In this document: positions 1-9,180 of the stretch, piece after piece
Layout: each line of letters opens with the position of its first letter
Numbering within the stretch: position 1 is the first letter of the stretch
Assembly: GCF_002355475.1 (NCBI RefSeq)
Contig: NZ_AP014862.1
Coordinates: forward strand, 5,084,001-5,148,000
Direction: 5' to 3'
Length of the DNA stretch: 64,000 bases
DNA from: Pseudomonas furukawaii
GTDB lineage: Bacteria > Pseudomonadota > Gammaproteobacteria > Pseudomonadales > Pseudomonadaceae
The notes under the pieces: model-generated
Told to the model about the DNA's origin: nothing
The model's input: only the letters and a program-made list of their open reading frames with translations
Databases searched by the model: none
Program-made: the position numbers and the translations under genes

Positions 1-773
1 GTGGCTCGGGCGATGCGCTGCACCTGGGCCTTGCCGCGGGCATCCAGGCCCGGGTTCTCCGCCAGCAGCTCGCAGGAGGTGGCGAGCACCATCAGGGGCG
101 TGCGCAATTCATGGCTCACGTCGCTGGTGAACAGCCGCTCGCGGTTGAGCACCTCGCGAAGCCGCCCCAGGGTGTCGTCGAACGCCTGGGCCAACTGGCC
201 CACCTCATCGCCGGCATAGTCGGGCGCCAGGGGCGGCGCCCTGCCCAGCAGCTGATCGCGATGGCGGACCTGGCCCGCCAGCCGCACCACGGGCTCGATC
301 ACCTTGCGCGACAGGATCCACCCCAGCAACAGCGCCAGCACGACGCTGAGGCCGAACCCCACCAGCACCACCTGGTAAAGCACCTGCTCCCGGGCCTCGA
401 ACTCGCTCTGGTCCTGCAGCAGCACGTAGCGGTTGCCGTCCCGCTCACGCACCAGCGCGTGATAGGAGGCCTCGCTCTCGAACACCTCGTGGAACCCCGG
501 GGCGAGGTTGGCCAGGCTCTCGGGAATGGCATGGGGCGCGGGACCGGCGCTGCTGTAGAACCGGGTATCGCTGTCCAGCGCCGGTGGCCGGCCCTGGGCG
601 ATGTTCTGGGTCAGGACCCGCTCCAGTTCGTTGTTCAGGTCCCGGGAGATCAACTGCTCCTCGATGAGGTGAACCACCTCGATGATGCCCACCGAGAACG
701 TGCCGCCCACCAGCGTGGTCATCAGCACGAAGGCGATGAGGATCCGCCGCGCCAGGCTCTGCCTAAACTCCAT
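1..773 (-). CDS. colS: ColS sensor histidine kinase, N-terminal part (cut by window start)
   Basis: Inner-membrane sensor kinase pairing with ColR. The visible 257 residues show a first membrane helix (about 11-33), a periplasmic domain of about 100 residues, a second helix (about 132-153), a HAMP-like linker and the dimerisation/H-box SDVSHELRTPL with phospho-acceptor H221. The catalytic ATPase half lies outside the window. The periplasmic domain carries H35, E38, E96, H105 and an ExxE pair (E126, E129). From memory these match the zinc/ferric-iron ligands described for P. putida ColS. Its ATG overlaps the end of colR by 11 nt, so the two are translationally coupled. Position next to groESL also matches my memory of PAO1 PA4380/PA4381. 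The symbol rests on these residues and on synteny, not on a search. Confidence 0.88.
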   Translation of the reverse strand, partial: MEFRQSLARRILIAFVLMTTLVGGTFSVGIIEVVHLIEEQLISRDLNNELERVLTQNIAQGRPPALDSDTRFYSSAGPAPHAIPESLANLAPGFHEVFESEASYHALVRERDGNRYVLLQDQSEFEAREQVLYQVVLVGFGLSVVLALLLGWILSRKVIEPVVRLAGQVRHRDQLLGRAPPLAPDYAGDEVGQLAQAFDDTLGRLREVLNRERLFTSDVSHELRTPLMVLATSCELLAENPGLDARGKAQVQRIARA

Positions 774-1446
774 CGACCGACTCCGCCAGGCGATAGCCCA
801 GCCCGTGCAGGGTGTGCAGCAGGGGTTTATCGAACGGCTTGTCGATCACCTGGCGCAACTGGTGGATATGGCTGCGCAGGCTGTCGCTGTCCGGACAGTC
901 GTCCCCCCAGAGCGCTTCCTCCAGGACCTCGCGACGCACCAGGTGAGGGCTTTTCTGCATCAGCACCGCCAGCAGCTTGAGGCCGATGGGGTTGAGCTTG
1001 AGGGCCTTGCCGGCACGGCTGACTTCCAGGGTGTCCAGGTCATAGCGCAGGTCGCCCACCTGCAGGGCACGCTTGCCGCCGCCCTGGGATCGGCGCAGCA
1101 CCGCCTCGATGCGAGCGGCCAGCTCGGAAAGGGCGAAGGGTTTGAGCAGGTAGTCGTCGGCGCCGGACTTGAAGCCCTGCAGGCGGTCGTCCAGGGCGTC
1201 GCGGGCGGTGAGCATGATCACCGGGGTGTCGCAGCGGGCCTCGTCGCGCAGGCGACGGCAGAGGTCATAGCCATCCAGGCCCGGCAGCATGATGTCGAGC
1301 ACGATCAGGTCGTAATGCTCGCGGGTGGCCAGATGCAGGCCGGACAGGCCGTCTCGCGCACAGTCGACACCGTAGCCCTTGAGCTCGAGGAAATCGGCCA
1401 TGTTGGCGAGGATATCGGGGTTGTCTTCGACGAGCAGGATCCGCAT
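763..1446 (-). CDS. colR: ColR response regulator (OmpR/PhoB family)
   Basis: DNA-binding response regulator of 227 residues. The receiver domain has acidic residues E7/D8, phospho-acceptor D51 (VLDIMLPGLDG) and the K of LLKPF. A winged-helix output domain covers roughly 130-222. I start it at the ATG giving MRILLVEDN, since a receiver begins directly with its first strand; the open frame runs further upstream but that extension (to 1578) has no family similarity. It is the first gene of the colRS operon, and its stop lies inside the start of colS. In Pseudomonas ColRS controls envelope and LPS-modifying genes under metal stress (family knowledge). Confidence 0.92.
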   Translation of the reverse strand: MRILLVEDNPDILANMADFLELKGYGVDCARDGLSGLHLATREHYDLIVLDIMLPGLDGYDLCRRLRDEARCDTPVIMLTARDALDDRLQGFKSGADDYLLKPFALSELAARIEAVLRRSQGGGKRALQVGDLRYDLDTLEVSRAGKALKLNPIGLKLLAVLMQKSPHLVRREVLEEALWGDDCPDSDSLRSHIHQLRQVIDKPFDKPLLHTLHGLGYRLAESVDGV

Positions 1447-1583
1447 TGCCACCACTCCTTCTATCGATCCTTTAATGGCCAATTGCCGGCCCGGCAAGTT
1501 TGACCCGGAATCGGCAGCGAGTTCCAATCGAGGAAAGAAATCGATCATACGGCAGCTTCCAGCCCGGGACCTGCCCATGAAAG

Positions 1584-1612
1584 AAAAAGCCCCGCACGAG
1601 GCGGGGCTTTTT
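1584..1612 (-). terminator. Intrinsic terminator after groEL
   Basis: A GC-rich stem of about 7 bp (AGCCCCGC / GCGGGGCT) is flanked by A5 on the left and T5 on the right. It lies 22 nt beyond the groEL stop and would end the groESL transcript on the minus strand. Its symmetry means it could also work on the plus strand. Confidence 0.85.
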
Positions 1613-1633
1613 CGGACCGGATGGCCGGGTGGC

Positions 1634-3286
<1,653 letters not shown>

Positions 3287-3322
3287 TCAATTCTTGGATG
3301 ATTGGACGGAGATTCGCGGAGC

Positions 3323-3616
3323 TCAGGCTTCGACGACGGCGAGGATTTCGTTCTCGCCCATCACCAGCAGCTCTTCGCCGTCGACCTTGATGGTGTTGCT
3401 GCCGGAGTAGGGGCCGAACACCACCTGGTCACCGACCTTCACGGCCAGCGGACGTACTTCGCCGTTGTCCAGCAGGCGACCGGTGCCAACAGCGACGACT
3501 TCGCCGCGGTTCGGCTTCTCGGCAGCCGAGCCCGGCAGCACGATGCCGCCAGCGGTTTTGGTCTCTTCTTCGCTGCGACGGATGACGACGCGGTCATGCA
3601 GAGGACGAAGCTTCAT
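3323..3616 (-). CDS. groES: Co-chaperonin GroES (10 kDa)
   Basis: Heptameric lid of the GroEL cage. The 97-residue product starting [14 protein letters not shown] is the exact family length. The mobile loop (about residues 16-33, with GGIVLPGSA) is present. The open frame extends upstream to 3793, but that extra part overlaps the promoter and has no GroES similarity, so the ATG at 3616 is the start. An AGAGATC-type ribosome-binding site lies just upstream. Confidence 0.97.
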   Translation of the reverse strand: MKLRPLHDRVVIRRSEEETKTAGGIVLPGSAAEKPNRGEVVAVGTGRLLDNGEVRPLAVKVGDQVVFGPYSGSNTIKVDGEELLVMGENEILAVVEA

Positions 3617-3757
3617 TGTCGATCTCTCCCAATAGTGTTGTTGCTCGACCGGTGCGGGCACCGGTGGGTTGGTAATGTCCGGCGTTGCCGGGTGCGATGC
3701 GGCGAGCGCATCGCTGAATTCAGACCTGCCGGATGACAGGGACCTTTCGGTGAACGG

Positions 3758-3788
3758 ATACATAGGGGCGCCGGGAGGCATTTCAAGG
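3758..3788 (-). promoter_or_regulatory. Heat-shock (RpoH, sigma-32) promoter of groESL
   Basis: On the minus strand CTTGAAA is followed after 12 nt by CCCCTATGT. This matches the sigma-32 consensus (CTTGAAA, about 13 nt, CCCCATNT) almost fully. It lies about 140 nt upstream of groES. No CIRCE/HrcA inverted repeat is seen, so regulation is probably RpoH-type as in other gammaproteobacteria. Confidence 0.85.
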
Positions 3789-3811
3789 GGCACCCCTAAA
3801 AAAAATGAACT

Positions 3812-4264
3812 TTATCGATCGCGACGCTCGTACTCGCCTTCGATCACGTTCGGGCGGGTCTGCCCGGTACGGGCGGCCAGATCATCGGCGAAGGCACGCT
3901 GGCGCATGGCCTGTTCCCGCGCGCGCTGAAGCAGGCGGCGGATGAACAGCCGACGGGTGAAGGGAATCAGGCAAAGCAGGCCGAAGACGTCGCTGATGAA
4001 GCCCGGCAGCAGCAGCAGGCCGCCCCCCACGGCGATCAACAGGCCTTCGAGCATTTCCTCCTCGGGCACCTCGCCACGGGCCAGGCGTTCCCGCGCGCGA
4101 AACGCGGTGGCCACGCCGGCCACCCGCAACAGCACGCTGCCGAGCACGGCGGAGCCGACGATCAGCAACAGGGTCGGCAGGACGCCGATCGCGCTGCCGA
4201 CCTTGATCAGGACAGCCAGCTCGATCAGGGGAAAGAGCAGGAACAGGAAGAAAAAGGCGCGCAT
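3812..4264 (-). CDS. fxsA: FxsA family inner-membrane protein
   Basis: Small membrane protein of 150 residues with an N-terminal hydrophobic stretch (MRAFFFLFLLFPLIELAVLI), a second helix around 28-46 (LLLIVGSAVLGSVLL), and a third (GGGLLLLPGFISDVFGLLCL) before a basic cytoplasmic tail. The PGFISDxxG motif is characteristic of FxsA/YtzA. E. coli FxsA eases F-exclusion of phage T7; its cellular role is otherwise unclear. It sits just upstream of groES in the same orientation, as in many Proteobacteria. A short gap containing the heat-shock promoter separates them, so groESL need not depend on the fxsA transcript. Confidence 0.9.
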   Translation of the reverse strand: MRAFFFLFLLFPLIELAVLIKVGSAIGVLPTLLLIVGSAVLGSVLLRVAGVATAFRARERLARGEVPEEEMLEGLLIAVGGGLLLLPGFISDVFGLLCLIPFTRRLFIRRLLQRAREQAMRQRAFADDLAARTGQTRPNVIEGEYERRDR

Positions 4265-4330
4265 CAGGGGTTTCCTTGGTGGAAGAACGGCTTCCGGTAA
4301 CCCCTTAGATGAAGTCGCCTTGCAATCAAT

Positions 4331-5062
4331 TCAAGCCGCCGATTCGCCACCGGTCGGCCAGGCCTGGGCGCGGGCCAGCGAAACCAGGGCCTGCCGGACC
4401 GCCCCCGGGTTGTTACAGGATGTTGGAAAGGGCAACCAGTGGAGCGCCTGGCCGATGCGCAGGTGGAAGCCCTCGGCGTCGATGCCCACCATCTGCGGAG
4501 CGGGTTCCGCGGGCAGGCCGGCCAGCGCCACATAGTGCGCGAGGGCGTTGGCGTGGTCGCTGTTCATGTGCTCCAGCATGCCCAGCTCCGCCTCGCCGGC
4601 GAAGGGGTTGGCCAGCAGCGGCTCGTCCACCCAGTGGATGGCGCCGAACCCGCCGATGAAGCGCGCGCGCACCGGCTCCAGGCACCAGAAGTCGAAATCG
4701 TGGGTGCGGTGATAATCCACCGCCTGGGGAAAGTAGCGGTAGTAGCGGCCGGCGGCGGCCTCCACCTCGGCGGGCTCGCTGATCGGCCGGGCCTCGGCCA
4801 GCAGGGTCAGGCGGCCGGCGGCCTGCACGTCCTGGGCGCCGCGCTCGCCCACCAGCAGCGAGCAGCGGGGATCCTTCTGCAGGTTATGGGTGTGCTGGGC
4901 GATACGGCTGATGAGGATCAGCGGACGGCCCGCCGCGTCCAGGCAGTAGGGCACCACTGATCCGAAAGGGAAGCCGGGCATGGCTTTGGAATGGGTGGAA
5001 AGCACCCCCTGGTATTCCTTGAGCAGCATTTCTCGTGCATGCTTTGCGGCTTTCACGCTCAC
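4331..5062 (-). CDS. HugZ-like pyridoxamine 5'-phosphate-oxidase fold protein
   Basis: 243 residues. The N-terminal split-barrel FMN/heme-binding domain (about 5-150) contains FPFGSVVPYCLDAAGRP and the HTHNLQKDPRCSLLV segment typical of HugZ/PNPOx-like proteins. A C-terminal DUF2470 domain (about 165-240, with HMNSDHANAL) is also characteristic of HugZ-type proteins. Some members bind or degrade heme and others are flavin oxidoreductases, so the substrate here cannot be named. It is divergently arranged with the next SDR gene (103 nt between starts). Confidence 0.82.
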   Translation of the reverse strand: MSVKAAKHAREMLLKEYQGVLSTHSKAMPGFPFGSVVPYCLDAAGRPLILISRIAQHTHNLQKDPRCSLLVGERGAQDVQAAGRLTLLAEARPISEPAEVEAAAGRYYRYFPQAVDYHRTHDFDFWCLEPVRARFIGGFGAIHWVDEPLLANPFAGEAELGMLEHMNSDHANALAHYVALAGLPAEPAPQMVGIDAEGFHLRIGQALHWLPFPTSCNNPGAVRQALVSLARAQAWPTGGESAA

Positions 5063-5165
5063 CTTATGACTCCTCGCACAGAATCCGTCGTAAACGGACG
5101 AGCGCCCAGAATAGCGGTTTAGCGGCGCCAGCGGGGGAACGCGACAGTTATTCGAGGGGATTCAC

Positions 5166-5924
5166 ATGCAACTGAAAGACAAGGTCATCATCATCACCGG
5201 TGGTTGCCAGGGCCTCGGCCGCGCCATGGGTGAGTATCTGGCGGCCAAGGGCGCCAGGCTGGCCCTGGTGGACCTGAACCAGGAGAAGCTCGATGAGGCC
5301 GTGGCCGCCTGCAAGGCCGCCGGAGTCGACGCCCGCGCCTACCTGTGCAACGTGGCCAATGAAGAGCAGGTGACCCACATGGTCGCCCAGGTGGCCGAGG
5401 ACTTCGGCGCCATCAATGGCCTGGTGAACAACGCCGGCATCCTGCGCGACGGCCTGACCATCAAGGTCAAGGACGGCGAAATGACCAAGATGAGCCTGGC
5501 CCAGTGGCAGGCGGTGATCGACGTGAACCTGACCGGCGTGTTCCTCTGCACCCGCGAAGTGGCCGCGAAGATGATCGAACTGAAGAACGAAGGCGCCATC
5601 GTCAACATTTCCTCCATCTCCCGCGCCGGCAACATGGGCCAGGCCAACTACTCCGCCGCCAAGGCCGGAGTCGCCGCCGACACCGTGGTCTGGGCCAAGG
5701 AGCTGGCGCGCTACGGCATCCGCGTGGCCGGCGTGGCCCCGGGCTTCATCGAGACCGACATGGTCGCCAGCATGAAGCCGGAAGCCCTGGAGAAGATGAC
5801 CTCCGGCATCCCGCTGAAGCGCCTGGGCAAGCCGATGGAAATCGCCCACTCGGTGGCCTACATCCTGGAGAACGACTACTTCACCGGCCGCGTGCTGGAA
5901 CTGGATGGCGGCCTGCGCATGTAA
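5166..5924 (+). CDS. SDR-family oxidoreductase (FabG-like)
   Basis: Classical short-chain dehydrogenase of 252 residues. It has the NAD(P)-binding TGGCQGLG at 11-18, NNAG at 88-91, and the catalytic triad S150, Y162, K166 (YxxxK). The C-terminal [10 protein letters not shown] is a typical SDR ending. It resembles 3-oxoacyl-ACP reductases, but there is no acyl-carrier or fatty-acid gene beside it, so the substrate is unknown. It is monocistronic with its own terminator. A GAGGGG sequence 8 nt before the ATG supports the start. Confidence 0.88.
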   Translation: MQLKDKVIIITGGCQGLGRAMGEYLAAKGARLALVDLNQEKLDEAVAACKAAGVDARAYLCNVANEEQVTHMVAQVAEDFGAINGLVNNAGILRDGLTIKVKDGEMTKMSLAQWQAVIDVNLTGVFLCTREVAAKMIELKNEGAIVNISSISRAGNMGQANYSAAKAGVAADTVVWAKELARYGIRVAGVAPGFIETDMVASMKPEALEKMTSGIPLKRLGKPMEIAHSVAYILENDYFTGRVLELDGGLRM

Positions 5925-5945
5925 GCCCTGGCCCAGCCATGAGAG

Positions 5946-5969
5946 AGCCCCGCAATCGCGGGGCTTTTT
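5946..5969 (+). terminator. Intrinsic terminator after the SDR gene
   Basis: Perfect 8-bp stem AGCCCCGC/GCGGGGCT with a 4-nt loop followed by T4-5, 21 nt after the SDR stop codon. Confidence 0.85.
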
Positions 5970-6068
5970 CGTTTCGAGTACCACGGCGGCGGTACGCAGG
6001 GGACGCCGCCACCGCACGCCTGGCTTGCATCCAGGCCACAGATTCACGGCCTCTGGCACCGCGCCCCA

Positions 6069-7043
6069 TCATTGCCCGGCGCGAGCGCCCTCCCCGCACA
6101 CCGGCACGGCCTCGCAGCGCCCCGCTTTCGCGGCCGCCGCCATTGGCACGGCCAGGCGCGCGTCATCCGGCGCCAGCTTCCGGGCGCAGGCGCGGGCCTG
6201 GGCCGCCTGTGCCGCGCAGCCCCGCTCGTTCAGCACCTCGGAGAGGTTGAACCAGCCCAGGGCATAGTCCGGCTTGCGCCGCAGGCTCTCCCGCAACGCC
6301 CGCTCGGCGCCCTCACGATCACCCTCGGCGTAGCGCGCATTGGCCAGGGCGAAGAGCGGCAGGGGCGCCTTCGGCCAATGCTCGGCGGCGGTCTGGTAGG
6401 CCCGCTCCGCCACCTTGCGCTGGGCGGTCTGTTCCAGGTCGCTGGCGGCACTGATCCAGGGCTCCAGCCTTGCCTCCGCCGGCAGGCGCTCCGGCGGCAG
6501 CGTCACCACGCCCCAGCGCTCGGCCCGCTGCCAGGTGCGGTCGAAGCTGCGCAGGTCGGTCACCCAGCGTTTCTCGGTGCCCGAACGCAGCACCACTTCC
6601 CCCTTGGCCCGGTCGTAGCCGACCACCACCGCAAAGTGCCAGCGGGGCAGCCAGTCCAGGCCGAGGTTCTGCATCACCAGCACCGGATTGCCGGCGGCCA
6701 CCTGGGCCAGCAGCGCATCCAGTTCCGGTTCCACCGGGTAGACCAGCATGCCGTTCTGCCGGGCCGCGGCCACCAGTTCCATCTTCAGGCTGCCTTCCCG
6801 GCCCGGCAGGTACACCTTGGGCGCCAGCGCCTCGGGGCTGGTCTGCACGCCGCGCTGTACCAGCAGGGTCGCCAGTGCGGCCGGGCCGCACTGGTAGATC
6901 TCCTGGGGATAGAACGGCGTGTCGGCCAGTTCCACCCGCTCCGGCAGTCGCGCGCTCTCAGGCGGCAGTTGGGTCTGCTGCCCCGCGCAACCGGCCAGGA
7001 ACAGGACCAGGAGCGCCCAGCCGCCGCGCATCAGTTGATGCAT
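6069..7043 (-). CDS. PA2778-family lipoprotein with C39-type peptidase and TPR domains
   Basis: 324 residues. A lipoprotein signal ends in LFLAGC (C19). A papain-like C39 peptidase domain has C52 in YQCGPAALATLL and H136 in PRWHFAVVVGYD. The C-terminal half (about 215-310) looks like TPR repeats (PLFALANARYAEGDREGAERAL). It was probably exported and anchored in the envelope, where it could cleave or bind a peptide. It forms an operon with the PA2779-like gene upstream, overlapping its stop. The ATG at 7043 gives a 19-residue signal; the ATG at 7031 (overlapping stop, ATGA-type coupling) is an alternative. The physiological substrate is unknown. Confidence 0.82.
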   Translation of the reverse strand: MHQLMRGGWALLVLFLAGCAGQQTQLPPESARLPERVELADTPFYPQEIYQCGPAALATLLVQRGVQTSPEALAPKVYLPGREGSLKMELVAAARQNGMLVYPVEPELDALLAQVAAGNPVLVMQNLGLDWLPRWHFAVVVGYDRAKGEVVLRSGTEKRWVTDLRSFDRTWQRAERWGVVTLPPERLPAEARLEPWISAASDLEQTAQRKVAERAYQTAAEHWPKAPLPLFALANARYAEGDREGAERALRESLRRKPDYALGWFNLSEVLNERGCAAQAAQARACARKLAPDDARLAVPMAAAAKAGRCEAVPVCGEGARAGQ

Positions 7044-7435
7044 TTGATGAAGGTGAAGATGTCGGTGGCGCAGAGCATGTCGGTGATGATGAAGATCACC
7101 AGGAACAGCACGATGATGCCCACCCAGCCACCGGCCGGCTCCTGGTCGAGGCGCTGGTTGAACTGCTGCAACTCGGCGGGCGTCAGGCTGGCGATACGCG
7201 CCTCCACCTGCTCACGGGGAACCCCGAGGGACTCCAACTTCTGCTGCACCGCACGGTCATCGAGCATGGCGCGCAACTGCGCCTGGTCCACCGGCTGGCG
7301 CTGCGGCTGCTGTTCGGCGATGGCCTGGGGCGTGCCGATCATGGCGGCCTGGGCCACCGGGACCTGGGCCACGAGGATGAACTGGCTGGCGATCAGGACG
7401 GAGGCGAGACGGCGATTGAAAGGACGGGAAAGCAT
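7031..7435 (-). CDS. PA2779-family small secreted/membrane protein
   Basis: 134 residues starting MLSRPFNRRLASVL. An N-terminal signal-type helix (about 10-30) precedes a polar middle with repeated Q, and a strongly hydrophobic C-terminal helix follows (GGWVGIIVLFLVIFIITDML). This layout matches the PA2779/DUF6627 family always paired with the C39-peptidase gene. The pairing suggests this protein is the partner or substrate of the peptidase, which is inference. The frame is open to 7510, but the ATG at 7435 places a proper signal sequence at the N-terminus. Confidence 0.78.
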   Translation of the reverse strand: MLSRPFNRRLASVLIASQFILVAQVPVAQAAMIGTPQAIAEQQPQRQPVDQAQLRAMLDDRAVQQKLESLGVPREQVEARIASLTPAELQQFNQRLDQEPAGGWVGIIVLFLVIFIITDMLCATDIFTFIKCIN

Positions 7436-7540
7436 AGTGGGGACTCCTGGATTCTTGTAGTCGATTGACCACGCTGCGTGATGGACGGTTCCACTTTTTC
7501 CTACAAGCAAAGTGAGAGATTCATCGCATTACCAGGATTA

Positions 7541-7568
7541 TTGCTGAAAGCTGGCGCCTGGCTATAAC
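7541..7568 (+). promoter_or_regulatory. Candidate sigma-70 promoter of the ECF sigma gene
   Basis: TTGCTG (7541-7546) and TATAAC (7563-7568) are separated by 16 nt. The predicted start of transcription, near 7575, falls inside the Fur-like site that follows. If this promoter is used, the ATG at 7569 cannot be the translation start of the sigma gene. Confidence 0.6.
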
Positions 7569-7570
7569 AT

Positions 7571-7589
7571 GCGAAATATTCCCATTTGC
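7571..7589 (+). promoter_or_regulatory. Candidate Fur box for the sigma/FecR/receptor locus
   Basis: GCGAAATATTCCCATTTGC (minus-strand reading GCAAATGGGAATATTTCGC) matches about 11 of 19 positions of the Fur consensus. It sits exactly over the predicted transcription start, where iron-bound Fur would block initiation. Counting was by eye. Confidence 0.55.
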
Positions 7590-7604
7590 TCCCGAGACCC
7601 ACTC

Positions 7605-8129
7605 TTGAATCACGGCGCCGACGCTATCCCACCTCCGCCGGCCGACTCCCTGCACAGGCTCTACAGCGACCACCACGGCTGGCTGAGCAACTGGCTGCGC
7701 CGTCGCCTGGGTTGCCCGCAGAACGCCGCCGACCTTGCCCAGGACACCTTCCTCAGGCTGCTCACGGCCCGCGAGCAGCCGGTGATCCTCGAACCCCGCG
7801 CCTTCCTCACCACCATCGCCCGGCGCGTGCTGGCCAATCACTTCCGGCGCCAGGAGATCGAGCGGGCTTACCTCGAAGCCCTGGCCGCGCAGCCGGAGGC
7901 CCTGGTGCCGAGCGAGGAAAGCCGCGCCCTGATCCTGGAAACCCTGGTGGAACTGGACCGCCTGCTGGACGGCCTGCCGCCCCTGGCCAAGCGAGTCTTC
8001 CTGCTGGCCCAGGTAGACGGCCTGACCTACGCCGAGATCGCCACGGAACTCGACATTTCCCTTTCCACCGTCAAGCGCCACATGGTCCGCGCGGCCCAGC
8101 GCTGCTACTTCGGGGAGAGCCTCCCATGA
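7605..8129 (+). CDS. FecI-type ECF sigma factor
   Basis: Iron-starvation ECF sigma factor with region 2 (HHGWLSNWLRRRLGCPQNAADLAQDTFLRLL) followed by region 4 (PPLAKRVFLLAQVDGLTYAEIA, then the helix-turn-helix ISLSTVKRHMVRA). I place the start at TTG 7605 (174 residues), because a promoter and Fur-like box overlap the ATG at 7569; with that ATG it would be 186 residues. The stop overlaps the ATG of the FecR gene (ATGA), and a TonB receptor with a signalling domain follows. This is the classic cell-surface signalling order. Gene order matches my memory of PAO1 PA1363-PA1365. Confidence 0.9.
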   Translation: MNHGADAIPPPPADSLHRLYSDHHGWLSNWLRRRLGCPQNAADLAQDTFLRLLTAREQPVILEPRAFLTTIARRVLANHFRRQEIERAYLEALAAQPEALVPSEESRALILETLVELDRLLDGLPPLAKRVFLLAQVDGLTYAEIATELDISLSTVKRHMVRAAQRCYFGESLP

Positions 8130-9088
8130 GCCTGCAGCGCCTGGAGCGCCCGCGCATCGCCGCCGACGTCGCCGAGCGAGCGGTGGAATGGCTGGTGGAG
8201 CTGCAGTCCGGCGAGGTCAGTGAGCAGCGCCACCGGGCCTGGCAGGACTGGCGCGCCGCCGACCCCGAACACGAGCGAGCCTGGCAGCGTATCGAAACGG
8301 TCAACCAGGGCCTGCGTGGCCTGGACACCCCGCTGGCCCTCGCGGCCCTCGACGCCCCCGCCAACCGAAACCGCCGCGACGCCCTGAAACTCATGCTGCT
8401 CTGCGCCCTGGTGGGCGGCGGCGCGGTCAGCCTGCGAGACAGCGAGCCCATGCTGGCCCTGGGCAGCGACGCGGCCACCGGCATCGGTGAACGCCGCACC
8501 CTGCGCCTGGCCGATGGTTCGCGGCTGGACCTGAACACCGCCAGCGCCGTGGATATCCGCTTCGACGCCGGCCAGCGGCTGATCGAGATGCGCCAGGGCG
8601 AAATCCTCCTGGAGGGTGCCAGCGACCCGCGCCCCCTGCGCATCCACACGCCCCAGGGCCTGGTCGAAAGCCGTGGCGGGCGCCTCAACGTGCGCCTGCT
8701 GGACCGCAGCACCCGCGTCCGACTCTTCACCGGCAGCGCCGACCTGCTCGCCGGCGGGCAGGTGCAAGCACTCGAGGCAGGCCAGCAGGCCGACCTCGGG
8801 CGCAACCATATCGACCCGCCGCTGGGCGCCGACGAGGACAGCGTGGCCTGGAGCCGGGGCATGCTGGTGGCCAGCCAGATGCGCCTGGATGACTTCCTCG
8901 CCGAACTGTCCCGCTACCGACGCGGCCACCTTGGCTGCGACCCGCAAGTCGCCGGACTGCTGATCTCCGGCAGCTACCCCCTGGACAACACCGAGCGCAT
9001 CCTCAGCCTGCTGCCCCGCGCCCTGCCCGTGGAAGTCCACAGCCTGACCCGTTACTGGATCAAGGTGCACCCGCGCACCACCGGCTGA
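8126..9088 (+). CDS. FecR-type anti-sigma / transmembrane sensor
   Basis: 320 residues. A cytoplasmic DUF4880-type N-terminus (about 10-60, WQDWRAADPEHERAWQRIE) binds the sigma factor. A single membrane helix (about 85-102, LKLMLLCALVGGGAVSL) follows, then the periplasmic FecR domain (about 115-220, GERRTLRLADGSRLDLNTASAV). The C-terminal part is STN-like (RYRRGHLGCDPQVAGLLISGSYPLD). It would relay the receptor signal to the ECF sigma. ATGA overlap with the sigma gene gives translational coupling. Confidence 0.92.
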   Translation: MSLQRLERPRIAADVAERAVEWLVELQSGEVSEQRHRAWQDWRAADPEHERAWQRIETVNQGLRGLDTPLALAALDAPANRNRRDALKLMLLCALVGGGAVSLRDSEPMLALGSDAATGIGERRTLRLADGSRLDLNTASAVDIRFDAGQRLIEMRQGEILLEGASDPRPLRIHTPQGLVESRGGRLNVRLLDRSTRVRLFTGSADLLAGGQVQALEAGQQADLGRNHIDPPLGADEDSVAWSRGMLVASQMRLDDFLAELSRYRRGHLGCDPQVAGLLISGSYPLDNTERILSLLPRALPVEVHSLTRYWIKVHPRTTG

Positions 9089-9180
9089 CCCGGCAGAAAA
9101 ATCTTTCCCCATGCTGAACCTTTTTTCCGCCCTCGCGTGACAAGGCAATCAGAACCCCTTTTCACTGACGAGACGCCACC

